A stretch of DNA of 5,672 bases from SCUN01 sp964343975 (GCA_964343975.1 CAYFLU010000201.1:1-5672); one strand, 5' to 3'; counted from the first letter of the stretch, positions 1-5,097 are shown. Numbers and translations are program-made. Notes: generated by a model from the sequence alone, not told the origin.

Positions 1-189
1 GCCGCGTTCGACCCGGCCTTCGATCCGGCCGGGCGCGATGCGTTGGCCCGGTCGGCCGGCCGTGTGCATTTTGCCGGCGAACACACGAGCATCCGGTGGC
101 AGGGCTACATGAATGGAGCGGTCGAAAGCGGACAGCGCGCCGCCGCGGATGCTTGGTACGCCAACGAACGGCCCGGAAATAACTTGTGA
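1..189 (+). CDS. Flavin-containing amine oxidase, C-terminal fragment (5' end outside window)
   Basis: Frame 1 is open from the window edge to TGA at 187-189 and encodes the last 62 residues of a longer protein. The segment RVHFAGEHTS at residues 21-30, followed by WQGYMNGAVESGQRAA at 33-48, is the characteristic C-terminal FAD-contacting signature of the flavin monoamine oxidase family (seen directly; the family assignment is from known conservation). Members are FAD enzymes that oxidise amines to imines or aldehydes with release of hydrogen peroxide; the substrate cannot be told from this tail. The last 12 or so residues (WYANERPGNNL) are ordinary family-variable tail. The gene ends only 15 bp before the next start codon, so co-transcription with the regulator downstream is plausible. 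Related members of the fold, such as phytoene desaturase-like or polyamine oxidase proteins, remain possible. Confidence 0.9.
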   Translation, partial: AAFDPAFDPAGRDALARSAGRVHFAGEHTSIRWQGYMNGAVESGQRAAADAWYANERPGNNL

Positions 190-196
190 TTAAATA
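188..196. repeat. Direct repeat GATTAAATA, copy 1
   Basis: The nine bases GATTAAATA overlap the stop codon of the amine oxidase gene and recur exactly at 723-731 over the stop codon of the next gene. The two copies therefore bracket the AT-hook regulator. AT-only words of this length stand out in such GC-rich DNA. They could be binding sites or a coincidence of AT-rich gene ends. Confidence 0.4.
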
Positions 197-204
197 AGGT
201 AGCC

Positions 205-732
205 ATGCCAAAACGCCGAGGACGTCCGCCGAAGTACGGCACGCCGAGCCGTATCGTCGCCATGACCCTGCCTGCCGATGTGGTCGATGAATTGGAAGGC
301 CTGCACGACGACCTCGGATGGGCGATCGTGCGTCTGGTCGAGCAGCGCCGGGCTGCACGCGGAACGCCCGCCGACCCAGGCGCCGGCCGCACCGCGATGC
401 CCGCCCGGGATACCGCCCCGGCCGAACTCGTGTCTGTCGGGAACGGCGATGCCCTCATCGTCGTGAATTCCGAGACGGTTCGTTCGATTCCCGGCGTGCA
501 GATGATCCCGTTGTCCGAGACCGAGGCCTTCCTCGCCCTCGAGCCGGGAAAGGGGATGGCCGATCTGGAACTGGCGGTGCAGGACCACTTCGAGTCGATG
601 CGGGCCAAAAGCAAAGGGAAGGATGCGCTTGGACGGCTGCTGGCGCAGCTCCGCCGGTGGCGGCGCGACAGCGCGCTCACGTTCCACCAGCGCGCGATCA
701 TTCTCGTGTCGGGGCAGACCTCGATTAAATAG
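205..732 (+). CDS. AT-hook plus ribbon-helix-helix-like DNA-binding protein
   Basis: A 175-residue cytoplasmic protein of unrecognised family. Residues 3-10 (KRRGRPPK) match the AT-hook, whose RGRP core inserts into the minor groove of AT tracts. Residues 15-47 then read as a short beta strand (RIVAMTLP) followed by two helices (ADVVDELEGLHDDL and GWAIVRLVEQ), the layout of a ribbon-helix-helix dimer. Residues 50-72 are a Pro/Ala/Arg-rich linker. The C-terminal half (about 74-175) has a possible alpha/beta part (ALIVVNSETVRSIPGVQMIPL) and a basic helical part (ALGRLLAQLRRWRR) that I do not recognise; it could sense a ligand or a partner. The start at 205 is supported by AAGG at 196-199 and by the hook lying at the extreme N-terminus. 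It sits 15 bp after the amine oxidase and directly before the only strong AT-rich island in the window, which makes that island a natural target. A regulatory role is inferred; the sequence shows only the DNA-binding motifs. Confidence 0.8.
   Translation: MPKRRGRPPKYGTPSRIVAMTLPADVVDELEGLHDDLGWAIVRLVEQRRAARGTPADPGAGRTAMPARDTAPAELVSVGNGDALIVVNSETVRSIPGVQMIPLSETEAFLALEPGKGMADLELAVQDHFESMRAKSKGKDALGRLLAQLRRWRRDSALTFHQRAIILVSGQTSIK
723..731. repeat. Direct repeat GATTAAATA, copy 2
   Basis: This is an exact second copy of the nine bases at 188-196, overlapping the TAG stop at 730-732 of the regulator gene. It marks the left edge of the AT-rich island. Confidence 0.4.
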
Positions 733-780
733 TTTTAATTTTAAAAAATTGGGCCAGTATTTTTTTATTTGAAAATAAAT
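733..780. promoter_or_regulatory. AT-rich island with two short inverted repeats
   Basis: The stretch 723-780 contains 49 A/T in 58 bases, in sharp contrast with the GC-rich flanks. It holds two dyads: AAAAAAT at 743-749 with ATTTTTT at 759-765 (9-base loop), and TTTATTT at 764-770 with AAATAAA at 773-779 (2-base centre). The second dyad overlaps the proposed -35 box at 769-774. The island could act as an UP element for the lipoprotein promoter, as a binding site for the AT-hook protein encoded just upstream, or both. No GC-rich stem followed by a T tract is present, so it is not a convincing intrinsic terminator. Confidence 0.6.
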
Positions 781-797
781 ACCCTGCCGGGTACGAT
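769..797 (+). promoter_or_regulatory. Sigma70-type promoter of the lipoprotein gene, leaderless layout
   Basis: TTGAAA at 769-774 (-35) and TACGAT at 792-797 (-10) are separated by exactly 17 bp, with an AT-rich tract upstream. Seven bases lie between the -10 hexamer and the ATG at 805, so transcription should begin at about 804-805, on or next to the start codon. No Shine-Dalgarno sequence is visible before that ATG, which fits a leaderless mRNA. GGTA at 790-793 and TACC at 797-800 form a small dyad around the -10 box. Confidence 0.6.
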
Positions 798-804
798 ACC
801 TCCG

Positions 805-2016
805 ATGCGAAAACTACTATCCCTTCTCCTGATGCTCGCGGCTGGTGCCGCGGCGTCGGCGTGTTCGAGTTCGCCCGTGGCTCCGGCCGGTACGGCGACC
901 GTCGCGTCGGCGTCGACGACGTCGCCGGCCAACGGCGCGTCGATTGCCAACCTCAGCCAGCCGGTCACGCTGTCGATCTCGAACGGCTACGTGTCGACGG
1001 GTAGCGCTGCGACCTACACGTTTGAAGTCGCGACCGACACTGCCTTCAACACCAAGGTCGTGTCGCAGGACGTGGCGCAGAACAGCAGCGGGACCACCTC
1101 CCTCAAGCTCGGTACGTTGCCTGCCGGTACGGATTACTACTGGCGCGTCAAGACGACCGCGGAAGGGACGACGACGGGCTATACCGCGACGATGAAGTTC
1201 AGCATCGGCGCGGCCATCGTCATTCAGGCGCCGGCGCCGGTGTCGCCGCTGACGGGGGCGACGGGGCTGTCGCAGACGCCGACGTTCACGGTCACGAACG
1301 CGGTGCGCTCGGGCCCGGTGACGGCCATCTCTTACCGCTTCGACGTGTCGACGGTGAGCACCTTCTCGACGATCACGCAGAGCGCCACGGTGGCTGAGCA
1401 AACCACGCGCACGTCGTGGACGCCGACGACCAACCTCGCCGGCGGGACCACCTACTACTGGCGCGTGCAGGCGATCGACTCGGCCAGCGGCATCACGAGC
1501 GCCTACGCCACGACGCAGTCGGTCACCACGCAGGTGATCATCGATCTCACCAAGGCCAACTACCAGCGCTTCACCAACGTGTCGGCCTGGCCGATCACGG
1601 CGAAGATCCGCGCGGTCGAACAGGACGGCAACCCCCCGGGCCCGATGTGCATCGACTACGACAAGCGTGACTCGTGGCCGACGTCGGACTTCTTCGGGGA
1701 TCCCGCGGTGCAGGTGCAGGCTAACCAGTGGTACATCGCCAACATCGGCGGGACCTGGTATGCGGGCTCGGGCGAGAATATGCGTCCCAACCAGATCTGC
1801 AAGCAGGGCCAGATGACCGAGGCGATCGGTCCGGACGGCACCTGGGGTGGCCCGATGGACACGTGGGCGCCGCGCCCGGGTGAACTGGTCGGCTACATGA
1901 TGACCACGCCGGCCCGGTTCTGGCCGTCGATGAAGACGCTCGACGAGCGGTCACAGATCGTGATCCAGCCGTGGATCGACACCCGGTTCAACTCACTCGC
2001 TGCCATCAAGAAATAG
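805..2016 (+). CDS. Surface or periplasmic lipoprotein with two FnIII-like repeats and an unknown C-terminal domain
   Basis: A 403-residue lipoprotein precursor. MRKLLSLLLMLAAG forms a short basic and hydrophobic signal, and ASAC at 17-20 is a lipobox with Cys20 as the predicted lipidated residue. A Ser/Thr/Ala-rich spacer follows. Two Ig/FnIII-like repeats cover about 35-136 and 140-242; both have a TYTFEV/SYRFDV strand and, about 40 residues later, an AGT/GGT-x-YYWRV signature (111-115 and 217-221). The C-terminal region (about 246-403) is rich in Trp and Gly, has two cysteines (282 and 332) and repeated W-containing segments (NQWYIANIGGTWYAG), and is not a family I recognise; carbohydrate or surface binding is conceivable but unsupported. 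The ATG at 805 is preferred because it begins the signal peptide; an upstream in-frame TTG at 769 is part of the -35 box. The next gene starts 10 bp downstream, so the two probably form an operon. Confidence 0.85.
   Translation: MRKLLSLLLMLAAGAAASACSSSPVAPAGTATVASASTTSPANGASIANLSQPVTLSISNGYVSTGSAATYTFEVATDTAFNTKVVSQDVAQNSSGTTSLKLGTLPAGTDYYWRVKTTAEGTTTGYTATMKFSIGAAIVIQAPAPVSPLTGATGLSQTPTFTVTNAVRSGPVTAISYRFDVSTVSTFSTITQSATVAEQTTRTSWTPTTNLAGGTTYYWRVQAIDSASGITSAYATTQSVTTQVIIDLTKANYQRFTNVSAWPITAKIRAVEQDGNPPGPMCIDYDKRDSWPTSDFFGDPAVQVQANQWYIANIGGTWYAGSGENMRPNQICKQGQMTEAIGPDGTWGGPMDTWAPRPGELVGYMMTTPARFWPSMKTLDERSQIVIQPWIDTRFNSLAAIKK
1135..1148 (+). repeat. FnIII signature repeat, copy 1
   Basis: The 14 bases TACTACTGGCGCGT, encoding the YYWR(V) signature, recur exactly at 1453-1466 in the same frame. 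They mark equivalent positions in the two FnIII-like domains, consistent with internal domain duplication followed by divergence elsewhere. Confidence 0.6.
1453..1466 (+). repeat. FnIII signature repeat, copy 2
   Basis: This is the second exact copy of the 14 bases at 1135-1148, encoding the YYWR(V) signature of the second FnIII-like domain. Confidence 0.6.
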
Positions 2017-2026
2017 GAGACGTCTG

Positions 2027-2233
2027 ATGCGTATTTCTCGAATTCTGATGGCAGTTGGGGTGTGTGCGTTGATGGCGTCGCCGGCGGCGGCGCAGTCGGC
2101 GGCCCCCGCGGCNNNNNNNNNNNNNNNNNNNNNNNNNNNNNNNNNNNNNNNNNNNNNNNNNNNNNNNNNNNNNNNNNNNNNNNNNNNNNNNNNNNNNNNN
2201 NNNNNNNNNNNNGGTATCGCGTATCGCTTCTAG
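2027..2233 (+). CDS. Secreted, probable outer-membrane beta-barrel protein, interrupted by an assembly gap
   Basis: Only the two ends are visible. The N-terminus MRISRILMAVGVCALMASPAAAQ is a clear Sec signal peptide with an AxA-type cleavage region near residues 20-23. The last codons read GIAYRF followed by TAG; a C-terminal aromatic residue after an alternating pattern matches the beta-signal that the Bam complex recognises in outer-membrane barrels (known family logic, inference here). The start at 2027 is strongly supported by AGGAG at 2015-2019, seven bases upstream and overlapping the preceding stop. The reading frame stays open across the 100 N, but if the gap were truly 100 bases the protein would be 68 residues, too short for a usual barrel, so the real gap is probably longer. 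Assigning both ends to one gene is an assumption. The 10-bp spacing suggests translation coupled to the lipoprotein gene. Confidence 0.65.
   Translation: MRISRILMAVGVCALMASPAAAQSAAPAXXXXXXXXXXXXXXXXXXXXXXXXXXXXXXXXXXGIAYRF
2113..2212. other. Assembly gap or masked bases (100 N)
   Basis: Exactly 100 N. The round length, identical to the second gap, suggests a placeholder of unknown true size rather than a measured distance. It removes the body of the secreted protein gene. Confidence 0.95.
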
Positions 2234-2240
2234 GCAGTGA

Positions 2241-2257
2241 CGCCCTAAGATAGGGCG
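2241..2257. promoter_or_regulatory. Perfect inverted repeat with embedded -10-like box, abutting the methyltransferase ATG
   Basis: CGCCCTA at 2241-2247 and TAGGGCG at 2251-2257 are perfect reverse complements around AGA, and the ATG begins at the next base. The centre contains TAAGAT (2246-2251), a -10-like hexamer six bases before the ATG, comparable to the TACGAT box before the lipoprotein gene. No good -35 box is visible at the expected distance (2223-2228 is ATCGCT). It could be an operator over a weak promoter, an RNA hairpin controlling initiation, or part of the 3' end of the upstream transcript. Confidence 0.5.
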
Positions 2258-2941
2258 ATGCTTCCGGCTTACCTGCGCCCCGCGTTTCCCGACGCGGGGC
2301 GTTTTGTTGTACAGCACCCGGTGCTGCAGTCGATCACGGCCGCACGGCCGCTCAGCGGTCGCGTGCTCAATGCCGGCTGCGGCGAAGGGCTGTATGCCCC
2401 GTGGATTGCGTCCTTCCCGGACGTGACGCGCATCGAGCACACCGATATCGCCGTCGGCGCGACCATGCCGGACGCGTTTCCCCGGCCGCGCCACGCGTTC
2501 GCGCGGGCGTCGCTCACGGCGCTTCCTTATGCCTCGGCGAGCTTTGACGCGGTGGTGTGCACCGAGGTGATCGAACACATTCCGGACGATGCGGCCGCGG
2601 TGCGGGAATTGGCGCGCGTCGTGAAGGCTGGCGGCACGCTGATCGCGTCGGTGCCGCACCGTCCGGCGCCGGCCGATCCGAACCATGCGCACGCGGACTA
2701 CTCGGTCGCGGAATTCCGGGCGCTGCTCGAGGGGGCAGGATGGCACGTGGAGGCGCACGCGGTGTGCTGCCATGCGCTGTTGCGGTTGGTGATGGTGTAT
2801 TGGCGCCACCCGCTGATCCGTGCGGGTGGCACCGGTAATCCGTATCTGCCGCGGTTCGTGCTGCACGGCCTGGCGCACCTCGATCGTCGCGTGCGCCTCG
2901 GGCGGCCGTGGGATCTCGTGGTCCGCGCCACGAAGCGCTAG
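2258..2941 (+). CDS. Class I SAM-dependent methyltransferase (Methyltransf_11 type)
   Basis: A 227-residue cytoplasmic enzyme predicted to transfer a methyl group from S-adenosylmethionine to an unknown acceptor. The SAM-binding glycine motif is VLNAGCGEG at 36-44, an acidic residue that could contact the ribose is in EHTDI near 60-64, the strand-4 segment LPYASASFDAVVCTEVIEHI spans 89-108, and LARVVKAGGTLIASVP at 118-133 is the usual following helix and strand. The C-terminal 60 residues are Arg-, His- and Leu-rich and may hold acceptor specificity. ATG 2258 is the longest reasonable start, but it has no properly spaced Shine-Dalgarno (AGGG at 2252-2255 is only two bases away), and an apparent intrinsic terminator lies over codons 7-17. 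A GTG at 2321 would leave MLQSITAARPLSGRV before motif I and is a credible alternative start. The gene ends in TAG at 2939-2941, directly against the convergent gene. Confidence 0.88.
   Translation: MLPAYLRPAFPDAGRFVVQHPVLQSITAARPLSGRVLNAGCGEGLYAPWIASFPDVTRIEHTDIAVGATMPDAFPRPRHAFARASLTALPYASASFDAVVCTEVIEHIPDDAAAVRELARVVKAGGTLIASVPHRPAPADPNHAHADYSVAEFRALLEGAGWHVEAHAVCCHALLRLVMVYWRHPLIRAGGTGNPYLPRFVLHGLAHLDRRVRLGRPWDLVVRATKR
2276..2310 (+). terminator. Intrinsic terminator-like hairpin inside the annotated methyltransferase start
   Basis: CGCCCCGCG (2276-2284) and CGCGGGGCG (2293-2301) form a perfect 9-bp GC-rich stem with an 8-base loop, immediately followed by TTTTGTTGT (2302-2310). This is the textbook form of a plus-strand rho-independent terminator. 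It lies 43 bases after the stop of the secreted protein gene, a normal position for that operon's terminator, but it also falls within codons 7-18 of the methyltransferase if ATG 2258 is its start. There is no T tract on the other strand, so it points one way. Confidence 0.7.
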
Positions 2942-4990
2942 CTACTTCTCGGGCAGATCACCGTAGAACTTCCAATTGATGTCCATGTCACGCGTGAGCT
3001 TCTGCTTGGTGAGTGCGAGTCGCACAAGCGCCATCGGCATGTTGCCCTGCCGCAGGATCTCGTCGTGGAACGCCTTGTTCGTCATGAGCTTGCCGTCGAC
3101 GAGTTCCTTGCGGAGGCCGCGCAACTGCAGGCCGCCGAGCAGATACGCCGCCTGATAGAGCGGCTGGTTCTGGTACTGCGCCGACTCGAACGAGCGACGC
3201 ACTTCGGCGGCGGCGTTGTCCGGTTCATGTCCGACGCGGTCGATGAGGAAGTCCACGCACTGCTTCGGCGTCCACAACCCCATGTGGAAGTTCAGCGAGA
3301 AGATGATGCGCGCGCAGCGGTGCATGCGCCAGAACAGCGCGCCGATCTTCTGCTCGGGCGTCTTGTGGAACCCGAGCTCGTACATCGTCAGCTCCCAGTA
3401 GAGCGGGTACCCCTCGCCGTAGAACGGGCCGCCGTTGGTGAGCGACGGACGGTAGTCGCGGTACCGCGCGTTCATGTAGCCGACGAGGTTGTGGCCCGGG
3501 ATCATCTCGTGGAACGCCGTGGCGTGCGAGAAGCCCGGGTTGTTGCCGCGCATGCTCTGCATCCGCGCGTCNNNNNNNNNNNNNNNNNNNNNNNNNNNNN
3601 NNNNNNNNNNNNNNNNNNNNNNNNNNNNNNNNNNNNNNNNNNNNNNNNNNNNNNNNNNNNNNNNNNNNNNNGCCTTCTTCATCTCGTTCTCGCACCAGGC
3701 GAATTCCTTGTTCGCGAGCGCGATCAGCTGCTCGGGCGTGTACGGAATCATGTTGTCGCGCAGATCCGAGATCAGGCCTTCGCGGCCGCGCGGCTTGCCC
3801 GTGATCTTCGACGCGTCCGGACGGAAGGCCGGGCCAGCCGGGATCGTTTGTCCCTGATGGGCGATGTCGGTCTCCGCGCGCCACTTGATGTAGAGGTAGT
3901 CGACCTGGGCGTTGCGCGACAGCTTGTCGAAGTCGAGCGACTTCAGGGCCGTGAGCCACGCGGCGTTGTTGCGCGTCGTCGAGGCCGCCTGCTCCACGGC
4001 ACCCGGCGCGGCGCCACCGCCGCGCGCGCCACGCCCGCCGCCGCGGTTGCCTTCGGCGTTGAAGCGGTTGACGATGTCGCGCAGTTCGTCCTGCGGGAGG
4101 TTCACGATCTCCGTGAGGTCGGGCACCGACGCGATCTTCGGCGCCGCGGATGGCGCGACGGCCGGCACGGTCGCCGGCGTGGCCGCCACAGTCGCGTCCG
4201 CGACCTTGTCGCGCAGGAACGTGGAGTAGTCCTGCAGGACCTTGTCGACCTGCTTGTAGGGCATGCGGATCCACCAGCTGAAGAGCGGATCGTAGCCGTC
4301 GTAGAAGCTGAACCATTCGCCGATGGCGGCGCGCAGGACGTCGTTGGCCTCGGCAGCGCGAGCGGCCACGGCGGCGTTGACCTTCACCGGGGGCGCGGCC
4401 ATGAGCGCGGTCAGCTCGTCGCGCACCGCGGTCAGGGTGCGCGCCGCGGCTTCGGACTTCACGGCATCCACGCGGATGCGTGCTTCCACGAGATCGACGA
4501 GACGTGCCCTATGCGGCAGGGCCGGGCTGGTCTGTGCGAGCTCGAGGTTCTCGACGTCCAGCTGCTTGAGGTTGCCGTCGATGGTGGTCTTCAACGACGC
4601 GAGGTCGGCCGACGCTGCGGCCGAATACTTCGTCGTCACGAGACGGCCGAGCGCGGCTTGCCAGTCGAGGTCGTAGCGCTTGAGGCGCGCCAGACGGGCT
4701 GCGGAGATCGCTACCGGTCCGCGGGAGGCGGCCGGCGCGGCGGCCGCGCCTTGTCCGCGTCCACCGCCGCGTCCGCCGGGCATGTTGAAGCCGCCCGGAC
4801 CCGCGTAGTTGCGATTGAGCTCGGCGCGATCCTGCTGGTAGCGCGCCACCACCAGGCGGAACTCGCTGGCCGGCTTGGCCAGCAGCGGCTTCAGATCACT
4901 CGGCACCGCCGGCTGATCCTGCGCCTGCAGCGTGGGGACGGCCAGCGCGCACAGGGTGGCCGCGGCCGTGACAAAACGTCGAACAGTCAT
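2942..4990 (-). CDS. Secreted DUF885-family protein, putative zinc-dependent hydrolase, interrupted by an assembly gap
   Basis: Nominally 682 residues. MTVRRFVTAAATLCALAVPTLQAQ is a Sec signal peptide, so the protein is periplasmic or exported. The N-terminal half is helical and carries two Gly/Arg-rich inserts (about 72-81 and 315-326). The catalytic-like region follows the gap: MRGNNPGFSHATAFHEMIPGH contains H-E-x-x-P-G-H (nominal 494-500), and GEGYPLYWE (525-533) corresponds to the conserved EG-x-x-LY-x-E segment of DUF885 proteins. The two His and a downstream Glu would suit a zinc site, suggesting peptidase or related hydrolase activity; the substrate is unknown. A Shine-Dalgarno, GAGGAG on the minus strand (5001-5006), lies 10 bases before ATG 4990; an in-frame TTG at 4993 is a less likely start. 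The gap removes the region between EMKK and DARMQSM. The stop codon abuts that of the methyltransferase. Family call is firm, function inferred. Confidence 0.85.
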   Translation of the reverse strand: MTVRRFVTAAATLCALAVPTLQAQDQPAVPSDLKPLLAKPASEFRLVVARYQQDRAELNRNYAGPGGFNMPGGRGGGRGQGAAAAPAASRGPVAISAARLARLKRYDLDWQAALGRLVTTKYSAAASADLASLKTTIDGNLKQLDVENLELAQTSPALPHRARLVDLVEARIRVDAVKSEAAARTLTAVRDELTALMAAPPVKVNAAVAARAAEANDVLRAAIGEWFSFYDGYDPLFSWWIRMPYKQVDKVLQDYSTFLRDKVADATVAATPATVPAVAPSAAPKIASVPDLTEIVNLPQDELRDIVNRFNAEGNRGGGRGARGGGAAPGAVEQAASTTRNNAAWLTALKSLDFDKLSRNAQVDYLYIKWRAETDIAHQGQTIPAGPAFRPDASKITGKPRGREGLISDLRDNMIPYTPEQLIALANKEFAWCENEMKKXXXXXXXXXXXXXXXXXXXXXXXXXXXXXXXXXXDARMQSMRGNNPGFSHATAFHEMIPGHNLVGYMNARYRDYRPSLTNGGPFYGEGYPLYWELTMYELGFHKTPEQKIGALFWRMHRCARIIFSLNFHMGLWTPKQCVDFLIDRVGHEPDNAAAEVRRSFESAQYQNQPLYQAAYLLGGLQLRGLRKELVDGKLMTNKAFHDEILRQGNMPMALVRLALTKQKLTRDMDINWKFYGDLPEK
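3572..3671. other. Assembly gap or masked bases (100 N)
   Basis: Exactly 100 N within the DUF885 gene. The frame happens to stay open across it. From my recollection of related proteins, the segment between EMKK and MRGNN is usually considerably longer than the 33-34 residues allowed here, so the true gap is probably larger. Confidence 0.95.
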
Positions 4991-5000
4991 CAAAGGCTCT

Positions 5001-5006
5001 CTCCTC
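5001..5006 (-). promoter_or_regulatory. Ribosome binding site of the DUF885 gene
   Basis: The minus strand reads GAGGAG here, 10 bases before ATG 4990 and 7 bases before the in-frame TTG at 4993. It is one of only two strong Shine-Dalgarno sequences in the window, the other being at 2015-2019. It does not by itself decide between the two starts; ATG is preferred on codon grounds. Confidence 0.6.
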
Positions 5007-5044
5007 GGAGACAGAGATTACCGTCAAAGGCGCCCGGGTGTTTC

Positions 5045-5066
5045 AACTACGGGGGACCTCGTAGTT
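5045..5066. repeat. Inverted repeat in the divergent intergenic region
   Basis: AACTACG (5045-5051) and CGTAGTT (5060-5066) are perfect 7-base reverse complements around an 8-base GGGGACCT centre. It lies between the divergent DUF885 and signal peptidase genes and overlaps TTGAAA on the minus strand (5041-5046). It could be an operator or a leader hairpin; no T tract follows on the plus strand. Confidence 0.45.
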
Positions 5067-5077
5067 CGCGGCCTTGG

Positions 5078-5097
5078 CGCTGATCCACCGATCAGCG
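5078..5097. repeat. 8-bp inverted repeat, candidate operator or hairpin
   Basis: CGCTGATC (5078-5085) and GATCAGCG (5090-5097) are perfect reverse complements separated by CACC. The right arm is part of the first copy of the tandem repeat, and the same GATCAGCG recurs at 5105-5112, giving one inverted and two direct half-sites upstream of the signal peptidase gene. Confidence 0.55.

Noticed and set aside
743..770. Intrinsic terminator of the regulator gene in the AT-rich island
   Set aside because: The possible stem is A/T only and 7 bp with a 9-base loop, too weak to call.
769..804. TTG start for the lipoprotein gene
   Set aside because: It would put 12 polar residues before a standard lipoprotein signal, and the TTG is part of the -35 hexamer TTGAAA.
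2253..2280. Trp-style attenuator in which GGGCG (2253-2257) pairs with CGCCC (2276-2280) to prevent the terminator
   Set aside because: The alternative pairing is only 5 bp with an 18-base loop, far weaker than the 9-bp terminator stem, and there is no leader peptide or ligand-binding structure.
2006..2878. Minus-strand open frame across the methyltransferase and first gap
   Set aside because: Arg/His-rich shadow translation; the plus strand shows methyltransferase motifs in order.
5015..5046. Minus-strand promoter TTGAAA (5041-5046) with TAATCT (5015-5020)
   Set aside because: The spacer is 20 bp, well outside the usual 16-18, so it is not listed as a promoter.
3065..5083. Long plus-strand open frame (672 codons) opposite the DUF885 gene
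   Set aside because: It is an antisense shadow in GC-rich DNA. The minus strand carries a signal peptide, an SD and the HEMIPGH motif, whereas the plus frame is low-complexity Arg/Val/Glu-rich with no domain.
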